Positions 1 to 10,503 are shown, numbered from the stretch's first letter. The stretch is DNA of 64,000 nucleotides from Diploptera punctata (GCA_030220185.1 JASPKZ010007299.1:682001-746000); one strand, 5' to 3'. Notes: generated from the sequence alone by a model not told the origin. Program-made: numbers and translations.

Positions 1-135
1 CGAGATTTATAGATTTTTATATGTGGAAAGAATTGTTAATGTTTGTGCCAAGTCTAGAATGGTGTAGTGGGCTGCACACTAGTATGGAGAACTAGAGGTC
101 CACTGTTTGATTCCTGGTTTGGACATTAATTTTTC
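1..135 (+). repeat. tRNA-like repeat fragment with AT-rich T-run tail
   Basis: A tRNA-like 3' half lies around 60-130, with a box-B-like GTTTGATTCC followed by an ATTAATTTTTCTTTTC run. The same ending closes tRNA-like units at 4600-4700 and 30,210-30,260, so I read it as a diverged member of the tRNA-like foldback group. The 5' part is unclear and no target duplication was found. No gene is seen from 135 to 976 apart from a short AATA microsatellite near 826-845; 231-290 matches part of 27,660-27,715. Confidence 0.4.
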
Positions 136-988
136 TTTTCACAATATCATTATAATATGATCCATTATTGGAACTGTGTTAAAATAACAGTATTGGAAAA
201 TGTTAAATAAAAAAGGTAACTAAAAATTAACTTGGTCTAGTAACTCCTAACAAAAGAGAGGCTGTGGCTCAACAATGGGCTATGCCATTAAAACAAAATC
301 TGTGTAATTGAACACTTAGTAATTATGATATCTGAATGATGTGGATCAATATAGAGAACCTAAATTTAGTGGTTTTCTTGTTAATCCTGGGCTTAAAATT
401 TCAAGGATTCAAACCAGGCCAGGTAAATGGATTTTTTCAGAGCATATAAATCCTGAATATCACTCACTCCAGATGGAAAATAAAACACTCTGCCCATATC
501 TTAGATTTATAGCACCAAAAAGAAACTTAAGTCTAAATTTTGAGGCTTCTTAAGTAAAGTTTAACAATCCAGCTTTGAATAATGATGCTAATGGTTGAGA
601 TATTAAAGAACAATGTTAATTAAAATATTATCTACTTTGCTTTCTTCAGACATTTAAGTTCTTCTGTTCACTATCTCAGGGACCGTCCTTGAATTATGCT
701 ATTTGTTGATCTACTGATTTTGTATTGCATTCAGAGGTTTTTTCCCTTCCCCATAGGCAATCACAAAGAAGCAAAGTTAAAAGACAAAAATATATATATT
801 TTATGAAATAAACGTACTAATCATGAATAAATAAATAAATAAATTAATCTGTGTCACAACAAATCTAAAGAACCAAAACCTAGATAAGTTGTTGCACATT
901 TCAATTATGAAAAAAAAAGCAACAAATGCTACCAAATTCTTTTAACTTGATTATCTGTTTACAGATAAAGAAAAAGAATTAGCTATTT

Positions 989-1128
989 ATAATTGTAGGC
1001 TTTCACGGCCGGCGTCTTGATCCATATTTGGTTCGTCTTCCGGGCTTATAGGCCGTGGTCTGGTTGTCTTCTTACTCAACAGACAACCAGACCACGGCCT
1101 ATAAGCCCGGAAGACGAACCAAATATGG
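989..1128. mobile_element. F1 foldback element, minimal copy
   Basis: This is a 140-bp element flanked by exact 12-bp direct repeats, AATTAGCTATTT at 977-988 and 1129-1140. It starts with a one-sided tail (reverse strand CCGGCCGTGAAAGCCTAC) and then a palindrome with arms of about 50 bp meeting near 1073-1080. The arms match the outer arms of the 607-bp element at 55,625-56,231, so this is an internally deleted copy that has lost the hammerhead core. It lies upstream of the first ABCB exon in this window, presumably in an intron. Confidence 0.8.
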
Positions 1129-1413
1129 AATTAGCTATTTGCTAGGAAATAACACTATGAGGATTTATTTAAACAAACAGTAAATTAATCAGACTTTACT
1201 TTTCACATTTTATACAGTTGAGAATGATGCTTTGAAACTAGTCTTGGAGAGGATACAAAATATGAGGTGAGGCATAAAGTCTGATTTATTTACTGATTTT
1301 TTAAGAAAAAGAATCTCTGAAATGGTTGTTTTCCTGTTTCAATCAAATGTTTAATATTAATATAAATTTAATTTATTAATTTATCTTAAATTGTGATTTC
1401 ATTAATTTTGCAG

Positions 1414-1608
1414 ATTGCAGAAGGTAATGTAAATTACAAAAATGTAGAATTCTTCTATCCATCTCGAATGAACATCAAAGTTCTCCGTGATCTTAATCTG
1501 GATGTGTTTAAAGGTCAAACAGTGGCCTTAGTCGGACAAAGTGGATGTGGAAAATCAACATGTATACAATTACTTGAGAGATTTTATGACCCTGCAGCAG
1601 GAGTTGTG
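1414..1608 (+). CDS. ABC transporter subfamily B (P-glycoprotein type), exon with Walker A of NBD2
   Basis: This exon starts the second nucleotide-binding domain of a full-size ABCB exporter, which uses ATP to pump hydrophobic compounds across the plasma membrane. The A-loop region shows FFYPSR and the Walker A motif is GQSGCGKST, followed by LLERFYDP. The exon runs from an acceptor AG at 1412-1413 to a donor GTAAGT at 1609. It is 195 nt, phase 0 at both ends. The next exon continues in frame. Earlier exons (transmembrane domains and NBD1) lie before the window. Because coding stops right after this domain, it is NBD2 rather than NBD1. Mdr49/Mdr65-type orthology is likely, but the exact gene cannot be named. 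Confidence 0.93.
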
Positions 1609-1794
1609 GTAAGTATATGATTTTTTTACAAACTTATGAAATAAAATATACAGTGTATTTATTTTGCAAGGCCGCACTCACAGCAACTCCATATATGCAG
1701 CACTGAACACCTGTATACATTTGGTCCACTAATAAGTTAATGAATTAAAAGTATGTCTAATAAAACATAAAACTAAATATTTTTTACAATCTGA

Positions 1795-1925
1795 GGATTG
1801 CAGGTTCAAACTCAGCTGGGGTCAATGGAATTTTAGGATGGAAAATTCCAAGAGACAAGTCCTCTGGGAGGGACTTTAAACCATGCGTCCTAGGTCTGAA
1901 GATTTCAGGCTCGTGTCAAGTTAAC
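1795..1925 (+). repeat. SINE-like repeat E fragment
   Basis: A box-B-like GGTTCAAACTC is followed by a body with TTTTAGGATGG and GTCCTCTGGGAGGGACTTT. The same body recurs at 27,360-27,560 and, inverted, at 27,840-28,053, with weaker copies near 5255-5345 and 7135-7275. It lies in the intron between the first two ABCB exons of the window. tRNA ancestry is likely but the 5' half is too decayed to show it. Confidence 0.55.
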
Positions 1926-1973
1926 ATTGATAATACAATTCAACAATTTTTATGAAATACAATCATGTTAAGA

Positions 1974-2340
1974 CATTTTGTCTGTACATTCTTACCTCTT
2001 ATGGTTGTTTTTGTTGAACATATGTTTGAAGGCTTCTGAGCCCCATGTCAGCGATAACAGACTGAATGTTCTCAAGTTGTCGGCTCTGATTCTTGATTCC
2101 TGCTCTCTCTGCCTCTGGTCGAATGAATTTACTAATGAGGTTACTTACTCCGGGAAAGGAACCTCATTAGTAAATTCATTGGACCAGGGGCAGAGAGAGC
2201 AGGAATCAAGAATCAGGGCCGACAACTTGAGAAAATTCAGTCTGTAATCGCTGAAGATGGGGCTCAGAACCCTTGAAACATATGTTTGACAAAAACAATC
2301 ATAAGAGGTAAGGATGTACAGACAAAATGTCTTAATTATT
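1974..2340. mobile_element. F2-type foldback element with nested inner palindrome
   Basis: Outer arms begin with TTAAGACATTTTGTCTGTAC and end with its complement near 2335; further in they contain CTTACCTCTTATGG and its complement. An inner palindrome spans about 2060-2230. A degenerate hammerhead-like core lies on the + strand at 2251-2286. The same outer arms occur at 35,065-35,225, with half copies at 58,605-58,695 and 63,115-63,200. It sits wholly inside an ABCB intron. The right tail is chimeric, so that boundary is approximate. Confidence 0.65.
2251..2286 (+). ncRNA. Hammerhead-like core, degenerate
   Basis: CTGAAGA (2251-2257) is followed by a possible stem II (GGGG...CCCT), then GAAAC at 2275-2279, an ATAT loop and GTT. 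Order and spacing match the other cores in the window. The inverted partner on the left arm is mutated. Activity is not implied. Confidence 0.4.
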
Positions 2341-2492
2341 AAACAAACCTCTTAATTCGTAAATTAACAAATTAAGAACCACATAATGTTATTTCCCATA
2401 TTTAACTATGAAGAAAACCATGTTATTTGACACAATGTACATTTCAGATGTTATCTTTACTTATTTACAATAATATTCTCCATCTTTTACAG

Positions 2493-2699
2493 AGTCTTGA
2501 TGATCGTGACATATCAACAGTGACAATGCACTCTCTTCGCTCTCAGATTGGAATTGTATCCCAAGAGCCAGTGCTTTTTGACAGAACGATAGCTGAGAAC
2601 ATAGCATATGGTGATAACACAAGAACTGTAGATATGTCAGAAATTATAGAATGTGCTAAACGAGCTAACATACATAATTTCATTTCAAATCTCCCACAT
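2493..2699 (+). CDS. ABC transporter subfamily B, NBD2 exon with Q-loop
   Basis: The exon is 207 nt and phase 0 at both ends, from an acceptor AG at 2491-2492 to a donor GTAAGA at 2700. The product reads SLDDRDIS, then [16 protein letters not shown] with the Q-loop glutamine, then the alpha-helical subdomain ([11 protein letters not shown]). It joins the Walker A exon to the signature exon. The following intron of 5.6 kb (2700-8272) holds at least seven repeat insertions. Confidence 0.93.
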
Positions 2700-3110
2700 G
2701 TAAGAATCTTCTTTTTTTATATTGCTTATTAAATAAATACAATAATTATTTTCTCACCACTTTATAAGTGCCAAAAAGTAATTATATATGACTAATATGG
2801 GCTATATTTTCTGCAAATTATTAATTAAAATATTATCTAATATTAATAGACCTACAAATAGTTTCAAGAGCTTTGTGAACAAATGGCTACCGCATGTTTA
2901 AAACAAGAAAGCAATTAAAGCTGTTTTTGTAAAAATTTTGTGTGGTTTTTAGTTTTAGCATTAATTTATAATTTTGGACAAATTGAAAAACAATGAAACA
3001 TTCCTAATAATAATATTTCTATTGATAAACCGATATCATTGTTCTTTATTAATGCTATCATAATGGTCAAATGTAAATTAGAATCTAATTCTATATACAA
3101 ACAATATGCT

Positions 3111-3335
3111 AATATTATTCGTTTTTTTTTAAACATCTTAATGATGGACAAATTATATTTGAAAAGAAAAATATACGCCTAGACTGGGATTTGAACCCAG
3201 GACCTTTGACTCTCTATGTCAATGCTCTTCCATCTGAGGAGGCCTAGGTAGCTCAGATGGAAGAGCATTGACATAGATAGTCAAAGGTCCTGGGTTCAAA
3301 CCCCAGTCTAGGCATATATTTTTCTTTTCAAATAT
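3111..3335. mobile_element. F3 foldback element: inverted pair of tRNA-like units
   Basis: It is bounded by exact 12-bp direct repeats AAACAATATGCT at 3099-3110 and 3336-3347. It starts with a one-sided tail (minus-strand sense), then a minus-strand tRNA-like unit meets a plus-strand tRNA-like unit head to head near 3240. Each unit shows a 7-bp acceptor-like stem, a D-arm (TAGCTCAGATGG), a 5-bp anticodon stem with a 7-nt loop, and a T-arm (GGTTCAAACCC). The left unit reads ATAGAGA and the right ATAGATA in the anticodon loop. No CCA is present and the flanking T-runs belong to the repeat, so these are not ordinary tRNA genes. Confidence 0.75.
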
Positions 3336-3522
3336 AAACAATATGCTTTTTATTTTTTTAAAGAAAGATTAATGGTTGAACTGGGAATCAAACCCTGGAA
3401 CTCTAACTCTGTACGTCAGCATGCAATCCATTACACTATTCAACACCCATACAACAGATAAATTTTCTTTTAGGTAAAATTCTTTATCACTCACCTCATA
3501 TTATTCTTCTTATTTAACTATA

Positions 3523-3559
3523 AACTAGTCTCGGAACTTGGTTTCTGTTCCATCCTCAG
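3523..3559 (-). ncRNA. Hammerhead-like core after Penelope-like ORF (left arm)
   Basis: Minus strand: CTGAGGA, short stem II (GAAC with GTTC), then GAGAC in place of GAAAC, a TA loop and GTT. One core base is mutated. Its inverted partner is at 4362-4398. Confidence 0.5.
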
Positions 3560-3630
3560 TATTATCACGACCATTGTTCTGTCGTCTTGAAGAGCCGTCT
3601 TTCGCTCCTTCCATTGGCAGACTGGAAAAC

Positions 3631-3933
3631 CTAAACCAGGTCATTCACCCCAGGAATTTCAAAGTTCATCAATTTCTTCTTTCCGCTTTTTTGAATGTAG
3701 ATCTTTTCCCAAACAGTGAGTTCTTTTGTGTTTTCTATTTGTTTTAATAACTTAGCTTCCATCTCGATTAGTTGTTTTTCAGACCATGCATGGGCAGCAA
3801 CTGCAGACTTTTCTACTTCTCCTTTTTTGACGTTCCTGAGATGTTCTATCACTCTAATTTTCAAATTTCTCTTAGTTTTTCCTATACAGAATTTCTCACA
3901 TTCTTCACATTTAATCTGATAAATCCCTGACAT
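3631..3933 (-). pseudogene. Penelope-like GIY-YIG endonuclease fragment
   Basis: The translated fragment opens with SGIYQIKCEECEKFCIGKT, carrying the GIY and (Y)IG-like signature with CxxC spacing typical of the endonuclease of Penelope-like elements, then KRNLKIRVIEHLRN, EKSAVAAHAWSEK and LTVWEKIYIQKS. The open frame is about 100 residues and is cut off upstream: no reverse transcriptase lies here. The frame continues past 3631 with defects into a Ser/Arg/Asn-rich C-terminus ending beside the hammerhead-like core at 3523-3559. Inactive remnant. Confidence 0.75.
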
Positions 3934-4039
3934 GTTTTCTTCTTTTATTAGGTCTAATCAATGACTACAGCATCAGTAGATTGATTAGACCTAATAAAAA
4001 TGAGAAAATAAAAGAAGACATCAGGGATTTATCAGAATA

Positions 4040-4390
4040 AATGTGAAGAATGTGAGAAGTTCTACATATGAAAAACTAAGAGAAATTTGAAAACTAGAGT
4101 GAAAGAACATCTCAGGAATGTCTGCAGTGGCTGCCCATGCATGGTCTGAAAAACATCTTATCAAGAAGGAAGCTAAATTATTAAAACAAATAGAAAAACC
4201 AAAAGAACTCACTGTTTGGGAAAAGATCTACATTCAAAAGAGCAGAAAGAAGAAATTTGAAATTCCTGGGGAGAATGATCTGGCTTCGAGGTTTTTTAGT
4301 TTGCCAATGGAAGGAGCGAAGGATGGCTCTTCAAGACGACAGAACAACAGTCGTGATAATACTGAGGATGGAACAGAAACTAAGTTCTGA
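4040..4390 (+). pseudogene. Penelope-like endonuclease C-terminal fragment, inverted partner
   Basis: The plus-strand copy of the region at 3540-3933. From about 4118 it encodes SAVAAHAWSEKHLIKKEAKL and LTVWEKIYIQKS, then the Ser/Arg/Asn-rich tail ending in EDGTETKF before a stop at 4388-4390. The first part (4020-4115) carries frameshifts through the GIY-YIG core. It lacks the MNF-coding segment present in the left copy, so the halves were not identical at insertion or have diverged. Confidence 0.7.
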
Positions 4391-4398
4391 AACTAGTT
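4362..4398 (+). ncRNA. Hammerhead-like core after Penelope-like ORF (right arm)
   Basis: CTGAGGA at 4362-4368, stem II GAAC...GTTC with a 9-nt loop, GAAAC at 4389-4393, a TA loop and GTT at 4396-4398. Conserved core bases are all present. It overlaps the last codons of the endonuclease frame and the following 3' region. Confidence 0.6.
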
Positions 4399-4753
4399 TA
4401 TAGTTAAATAAGAAGAATATGAGGTGAGTCATAAAAAATGTTCCTAAATGAATATACCTCATAGTGTGAATTCCTAAAATAAGTAAATTTTCTTTCTACT
4501 TATACAATTCTATTCTAGTAGTTGTCTGATGGTGGTGTTGATAGCAAGAGCTACCTGGCTTCAGACATAATAAGAGAATTGTATAAGTGAAAAAAAAATT
4601 TATCGGTTGTATTGGGAATTGAATGGTGTAATCGAATGCATGCTGATGTACAGAGTCAGGTCCAGGGTTCGATTCCCAGTTCAACCATTAATTTTTCTTT
4701 TCCAAAAAAATTAATAAACATATGCAGGATTGGAATATGCTAACTAAATATAA

Positions 4754-5048
4754 AGTGATCCCACTACCGGCCTCAGGAGGCCCTTGGGGTAGTAGGAGGT
4801 CAAGGCTCCCACTTTTTCTAGACAATCGGCACTTTATGTCAGCCGGGTTGTCAGCCCTGCGTGACGGCCGCCTTTACCCCAGTACAAGCGTCTGGTACTC
4901 ATTTCAGTTAGAGGCTGAGTCGACCCCAGGGCCATAGTGCAGCCAGAGGGTTTGGGTCAGTTTAAAAATCCTGACCCCAACGGGACTTGAACCCTCGACC
5001 CTCCGGCTTATAGCTCAGTGCCTTAACCACTACGCTACGGCGTGCCCC
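4754..5048 (-). mobile_element. tRNA-derived SINE (family A), complete
   Basis: The 295-bp insertion is flanked by 16-bp direct repeats TGCTAACTAAATATAA (4738-4753, 5049-5064). On the minus strand it starts with a tRNA-like head: box A near CGTAGTGGTTAAGG and box B GGGTTCAAGTCCC. The body ends in CCGGTAGTGGGATCA. A plus-strand copy lies at 5425-5665 and a 3' fragment at 7035-7090. Transcription would be by RNA polymerase III; mobilisation needs a LINE partner, which is inference. Confidence 0.8.
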
Positions 5049-5224
5049 TGCTAACTAAATATAACATTAAAATATGCTTTTTTGTTAAATTTTTAAGGAA
5101 TTAACACTATAAGGTATTATACATAAATTAATGCTTTTTTTATATCAACATATAGCCATTGGTTGTTATTTAGAAGAGAATGTGAATAGAGGAAACATTT
5201 TACATTAATAATAATTCTGAATAG

Positions 5225-5360
5225 CAATTTGCACTGATGATCTACGGTTCAGCTAATATGTCTACTTCTATATCTGAGGTTTGCATATTTGATCCTAATC
5301 GTAGATAAATGGAATTTTTGGGTGGGAAAATTTGGATTACTTTTGGAGGAAGTTAAAAGT
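5225..5360 (+). repeat. Decayed SINE-like repeat E
   Basis: It contains GAGGTTTGCA, TAGATAAATGGAATTTTTGG and a GGAAGTTAAAAGTCAT stretch in the same order as the copy near 7135-7275. No ends are defined. Confidence 0.35.
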
Positions 5361-5424
5361 CATCATCAGAGATGTATATCACATTTAAAGAATCCTTGGG
5401 TACAAAAGCATGGAGGCACGCTGT

Positions 5425-5665
5425 AGTGAAGTTGGTTAAGGTAATATGCTACAAGCCAGAAGGTTGAGGGTTCGAGTCCCAGTGGGGTCAAGATTTTTAA
5501 ATCGGCTCAAACTTTCTGGCAGAACAATGGCCTTGGGATCCTTGGGATCAACTCAGCCTCTATTGGAAATGAGTACCAGGTGCTTGATCTGGGGTAAAGG
5601 TAGCCATCACGCAGGAATGTCTACCCGGCTGACATCATCAACCTGCCAATTATCTGTACTCTGTC
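5425..5665 (+). mobile_element. tRNA-derived SINE (family A), diverged copy
   Basis: Plus-strand copy of the SINE at 4754-5048. Box B GGGTTCGAGTCCC lies near 5467, followed by the shared body (AACTCAGCCTCTA, AAATGAGTACCAG, CTGGGGTAAAGG, ATCACGCAGGAATG). The tRNA head is damaged and the 3' end is lost. Confidence 0.65.
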
Positions 5666-5872
5666 CAGCCTAAGAAACACACTTGAGGAAAATAAATGGG
5701 CGGGTAATCCACGAAGCATATGACTGTTGCAGTTATTGTGATTCATTCATGGCCAAAGTACAGTTCAGCAGAAGCAAAAAAAAAAAAAGATCATTTACTC
5801 AATTAATATATTTACCTATTTAAAGCTATTTATGTCAACTATAGTTGATCAGAATACAGTACATACCTACAT

Positions 5873-6053
5873 CATATTTAAAGAGAAAAATTATACGCTC
5901 AGACCGGGACTTGCTCAGGTAGCTCAAATGGTAGAGCACTTGGACTAGAAAACCAAGGGCCCGGGTTCAAGTCCCGGTCTGAGCATATAATTTTTCTCTT
6001 TAAATATGATTTATCCATCATTGAGATGTATGAAATTAATAATAAAAACATCG
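5873..6053. mobile_element. F3 foldback element with tRNA-like core
   Basis: The 181-bp element is flanked by exact 12-bp direct repeats ACATACCTACAT (5861-5872, 6054-6065). A full plus-strand tRNA-like unit (about 5913-5985) is enclosed by inverted AAAGAGAAAAATTATA / TATAATTTTTCTCTTT. On the left only the acceptor end of the inverted tRNA-like copy remains (CGCTCAGACCGGGACTTG). The right tail is the F3 tail ending GAAATTAATAATAAAAAC. The palindrome has largely collapsed to one unit. Confidence 0.75.
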
Positions 6054-6516
6054 ACATACCTACATGTTTCTTCAAAGATCAGAGAGTAACTAAAATTTGC
6101 ATTTGCTTAAAATTGATTGAATCTCTAGAGGAAGTTGAATGCCTGTTCAAATATAGTGGCTGTCGTAAAGTTTATAGTAACTTAACTCAGTGATAAAAAT
6201 GTATGATCAAAATTATAAAAAAACACTCTAAAGGGCAATTGTTAAAGAGTGGTGAGAAAAAGGATGGTGTTAAATGTTAAGTTTATGGAGTATAATCCTG
6301 ACACTGTATAGTGTATCAGAGAGTCTAGTGTTGTACGTATTCTCAGGAAATTAAAACAAACTGGTAATATCAAAAGGCCTAATCTGTTTTAAGGGTGGTG
6401 GACGATTTTGTGAAGTGTGAATATGTTATTTTATTTTATTACTGTAGGCGCAGTTATTTTAATTTAAATGTTTGATTTGAATTAATTTGTTTAATATTAA
6501 CAATTATAATTTAATT

Positions 6517-6835
6517 GTCCACCGCTATGGTCTTGAGGTAGCGTGCTGCCTTATCAAGCAGCGGGTCCGGGTTCAATCCCTGGTCGTGGCAGTTTTTCTG
6601 GGTGAGGTTTTTCCTCACCTGCAAGACAAATGTCTGGAAAACTTTAAGGCCCAAATGCTCCCCGAAATCATATGGCCATCATCATCATCACCCTTATCAT
6701 TATCATCCTTCATCAGTGTGGAAAGCAACGAGAAGCTACCATACCTACAATTCCCTAGTAAAGCTGCAAGCATAGCATGAAAATGCTATGATTGAAGTGA
6801 AGGACCTGCCTTCGGGCAGAATTACTATGGATGGA
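6517..6835 (+). mobile_element. tRNA-derived SINE (family B)
   Basis: The head has box A (TGGTCTTGAGGTAGCG) and box B (GGGTTCAATCCC), followed by a body with GGTTTTTCCTCACCTGCAAG, a CATCATCATCATCA run and GAAAATGCTATGATTG. Further copies lie at 9284-9590 (minus), 45,295-45,590 (plus) and 63,780-64,000 (minus). It sits in an ABCB intron. No clear target duplication was seen. Confidence 0.65.
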
Positions 6836-7361
6836 TAATTTAATTAGTTTTCGACATACCATTGTGTGTGTTAATACAACCTGCAACATTAAAAATTAAA
6901 ACGATTGTTGTGCATTTATTTGTAACCTTATAACAAGCAGCTGACAGAGGTCGCATGAACTTATACATGTGCTGCATGGAGTAATATATTCAGAAGTTAA
7001 ATGTCAAAGTGTGTTTCTTACGCTGAACAGACAATAGAAATGTGCTCTTACTACCCAAGGGTCTCCTGAGGCCTATAGTGGGATCACATTATCTCTTTAC
7101 AAAAGCATATCCCTAACAAAATTCCAAGTCAGTCTTGGTGGAATGGGTAACAAGCTTACTCTGTTTCTGAGGTTTGCAAGTTAGAATCAGCAGTGTCAAT
7201 GGATTTTTAAGGGCATAAAAATTCTGAGTATGGCTTCCTTTAGAAGGGAAGTAAAGCTGTGAGTCTCGTATCATGAACTTAAGTTACATAAAAAGAAATA
7301 AGCCTGAAACAAGATGCCCCAGAGAAAAATTGATTGGTTCTTTCATTCCCTGGTTTGAATT

Positions 7362-8010
7362 ATGATGACTAACTCGTGCCCCAAATGGGAGTTAACAACC
7401 AATCACGTGTCAATGAATTGTTGTTTTACAACCAATCATAGTTGTATTTCACCTCTATATTCATCTACTTCTGTTTATCATATTAAAGAAAGCTCCTCCT
7501 TTTTAATATTCTGAACAGGTTAGAGTATTATTTTGCAGTGACTGACTCTCAAACAAATATGTTGAATATAGTAAATAATGAATATATTCCTTCGAACTAC
7601 ACATTTGATAATTGTGTGTTCACTAACTGTGTTTTTAAATAATGATTTTACAGAGTTGTTTCCTAAAAAAAATAATTAATGACCTATAAAGTTGGTTACA
7701 ATATACAATTTTATGTGTTTCATTTTTTGCTCTACTAGGGTGCATTCTTACAATATTGCGATCCTATTTGGCAATAAATAATATGATCTAGTTGCAGTGG
7801 ATGAACAAATGAAACTAACCAAACATTTCTCATTTGTTTTCAAACATCATTGTTTACATTAAATATATAAATATTTTAAAATAACTATATTTAAATAATG
7901 ATTTGTGAGTAAATAGCTTAATTTTATTCGTTAAATAATCCTAATAAATACCACTCTTGATTTCCAAATCCTCCAGATAAATTGGAAATCACTCGTGGCA
8001 TTACTTATGA
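7362..8010 (+). repeat. Dispersed repeat, copy 1 of a direct pair inside ABCB introns
   Basis: About 650 bp matching 9815-10,385 in the same orientation. Shared landmarks are CCCCAAATGG, ACCAATCACGT, AAGAAAGCTCCTCCTTTTTA, GGGTGCATTCTTACAATATT, ATTTGGCAATAAATAA and TCTTGATTTCC. The similarity looks like two insertions of one family or a segmental copy. No coding potential, and no terminal repeats were resolved. It lies just before the exon at 8273. Confidence 0.65.
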
Positions 8011-8272
8011 TAATTACTTGAATTGATAAAGAGTATTATTAAATAAAAACGCCCCCTCCCTGTCTTGAAGCTTTGAGTTAAATAAAAAACTAACAAAATT
8101 TGCAAGTGTAGAAATTAATTTCCTGGTATAATAACATTATAGTAAAAACAGATAACATAAACTGAAATTAATCATTCATTTTGCATAATTAATTTATCAA
8201 CTCATTGAACAAACAATAATACACTAAAGCCAGAGTATTAATTTAAAACTAACTAAAGATTTATTTACACAG

Positions 8273-8419
8273 GGTTATGATACTCGCATGGGAGAAAAAG
8301 GTGCACAACTGTCAGGTGGACAAAAACAGAGAGTAGCAATAGCAAGGGCTCTTATCAGAAATCCACGAGTGCTACTGCTTGATGAAGCTACATCAGCCTT
8401 AGACACTGAAAGCGAAAAG
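8273..8419 (+). CDS. ABC transporter subfamily B, NBD2 exon with signature motif and Walker B
   Basis: The exon is 147 nt and phase 0 at both ends, from an acceptor AG at 8271-8272 to a donor GTAAAG at 8420. It encodes the ABC signature [15 protein letters not shown] and the Walker B/D-loop run [11 protein letters not shown]. These residues complete the composite ATP site with the Walker A of the other domain. Every catalytic residue expected in this stretch is present, including the glutamate after Walker B. Confidence 0.94.
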
Positions 8420-9065
8420 GTAAAGAACAAATGAAATCTTATCTATGAATGTTGATGACTGTATGCATGATGGATGAGTATAATGTTACATATGTTCATG
8501 ATCTCTATTTTTCTTTTTAAATTGTTAAAAATAGATGGTAATACAGCTTTAATTATTTTACACATTATATATGTAATAAATATCCATCTTAATAGAGTTA
8601 GTTGAAATATTGGTGCATTCAACTCTTGTGCATTTCAAACACAGCAGGTAACAAAAATATTTCTCTGAAGAAGAAAAAGTGACCAGTTTCAACATTAGAT
8701 ATATTAATAAAAAAAATTGAATACTATGGTTATGTTAGGGCAGCTACATTATGCAGTCAGCCCACATCAATTTAAAAATATTTTTTCATTACATGTCTAA
8801 ATGAATAATTCATCCATATCAGTTGTACCATTGTACATTGTTAAAAACATCCAGTTAAAACCTCATGACTTTCTTTTTTATTTTATTTTTGGTATTGTAC
8901 ATTTGCAATTAAAAAATTGTTTTCTTAAAATAGAGGATATGTCTTTTGTACCACTAATCTTTGTATAGTATTTTTTCTTTTCCACACATTGCACGTTACC
9001 AGTCCATTGCTATCTTTTTAAGTTTAATAATTATGGAATAGCTCTAATTTTTATAACTCATTGTT

Positions 9066-9283
9066 GTATCTTCTTCTTCCAATGGCGCTACAGTCCAAAG
9101 CAGGCCCGGGCCTTCTTGATGCAAGACCTCCAATCTTCTCTATCCAGTGCTCTCTGTTGCCAGTTCCTACAGTTCAGGATTTGATGAGAATCTTCCTTCA
9201 CTGAATCCATCCATCTTTTCTTAGGTTTTCATACTGGTTGTCATTTTGACATTTCAGGTGTTCTCTCCTGGCATTGGTGTAAT
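9066..9283 (-). repeat. RTE-type LINE 3' fragment
   Basis: It begins with CTTCTTCTTCC-type sequence and carries text resembling the complement of the C-terminal RTE-type region seen at 29,560-29,960 and 52,905-53,390. The reading frame is lost. It abuts a SINE B copy. Confidence 0.4.
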
Positions 9284-9590
9284 CGCAATTCACTAGAGAT
9301 TGGGTACCTGCAAGGTGGGGTTATGCATGATATGATGGGTGAAGATGATAGTAGTGTTCCAGGAGAGTCCTTAATCCTGAACTTAAACTAAGTGAATGTG
9401 AATGATGATGGTTATGATGGCCATATGATGTTCGAGGAAGTTTGGGCCTTAAAGTTTCCTGACATTTGTCTTACAGGTGAAGAAAACTCCTGAAAAACCT
9501 CACCCAGGAGACTTGTCCCTATTGGGGACTGAACCCGGGCCTGCTGCATAACAAGGCAGCACGCTACCTCGAGACGGTGGTGGAAAAACA
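9284..9590 (-). mobile_element. SINE family B, minus-strand copy
   Basis: The complement carries the tRNA-like head (box A GGTAGCGTGCTGCC, box B near 9527-9537) and the body with TTTTTCAGGAGTTTTCTTCA and GACAAATGTCAGGAAAC. The 3' part after about 9415 differs from the copy at 6517. Confidence 0.6.
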
Positions 9591-9814
9591 TTACATATAG
9601 TTAATAATCAATGAAGCCTTCTTACAAGTGATACAATTCTGGCTCTGAAACCATATGGACCTAAAGCACATTGTCGTCGATTTTGAGATTTTAGCCTGTA
9701 TGCATGATCTTGACATCTGTTGACCTTATGATGAACTAGTTTTATCTGTGCTTTAGGCTTACATTATATTATGAACATTTTCGAAGAGCTGTCTCACCAA
9801 TTTCTCTGACTATT

Positions 9815-10385
9815 TAACTCATGCCCCAAATGGTAGTCAATGACCAATCACGTTTCAATGAATTTTGTTTTACAACCAATAACAGTCATATTTCACATCA
9901 CTCATCATTGATTTCTCTTTATCAGATCCTGCTTTGTGGTAAAGAAAGCTCCTCCTTTTTAATGTTCTGAAAAGCTCAGGGCATTATTTTTCTCCAACAA
10001 ATACATGGAAATAATAAACAGATTCCTTGATTTTACTGAGTTGTTTACTAAAAAAATTAATTAATGTTGATTATAATATACAGTTTGAAGTGTTTCATTA
10101 TTTCTCCACTAGGGTGCATTCTTACAATATTGTGATCCTATTTGGCAATAAATAACATGATCAAGTTGCAGTGAATATACATAACCTCACATTTCTGATT
10201 TGTTTTCAAACATTGCCATTTACATTAAATATATAAATATTTTAAAATACCGGTAACTATATTTAAATAACGGCTTTTGAGTAAACAGCTTAATTTTATT
10301 CATTAAATAGTCCTAACAAATGCCACTCTTGATTTCCAATCCTCTAGACAAATTAGAAATCATTCTTAACATTACTTATGATATT
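9815..10385 (+). repeat. Dispersed repeat, copy 2 of a direct pair
   Basis: Matches 7362-8010 with small indels. It lies immediately before the last ABCB exon, as copy 1 lies before the penultimate one. Confidence 0.65.
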
Positions 10386-10503
10386 AACTTCCATATGGGC
10401 CCATATCCTTCTGTGCTTTAGGACCTTACGGGTATACATGACTTTATAAGATTCTATATAACTAATATACAGGTCTATTAAAATCTATTTTTTATATTTC
10501 CAG

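Larger units (their letters stand above)
3471..4483. mobile_element. Penelope-like foldback element: two inverted copies of a GIY-YIG 3' end
   Basis: The 1013-bp insertion is flanked by 12-bp direct repeats TAAATTTTCTTT (3459-3470, 4484-4495). The left half carries, on the minus strand, the C-terminal part of a Penelope-like reading frame; the right half carries the same region on the plus strand. They meet near 3950-4000. Each half ends with a hammerhead-like core and an arm containing CTCACCTCATA. The right end bears the F2 tail (ACCTCATAGTGTGAATTCC). The structure fits an inverted pair of 5'-truncated copies, an arrangement known for Penelope-like elements. Confidence 0.8.
3360..4710. mobile_element. 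Diverged tRNA-like foldback element split by a Penelope-like insertion
   Basis: A minus-strand tRNA-like sequence lies at about 3368-3450 and a plus-strand partner at about 4612-4687, both ending in a TTGAACTGGGAATC-type T-arm and acceptor. The element at 3471-4483 has inserted between them. The two tRNA-like arms therefore look like ends of one older palindromic element. Its own target duplication was not found. Confidence 0.5.
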
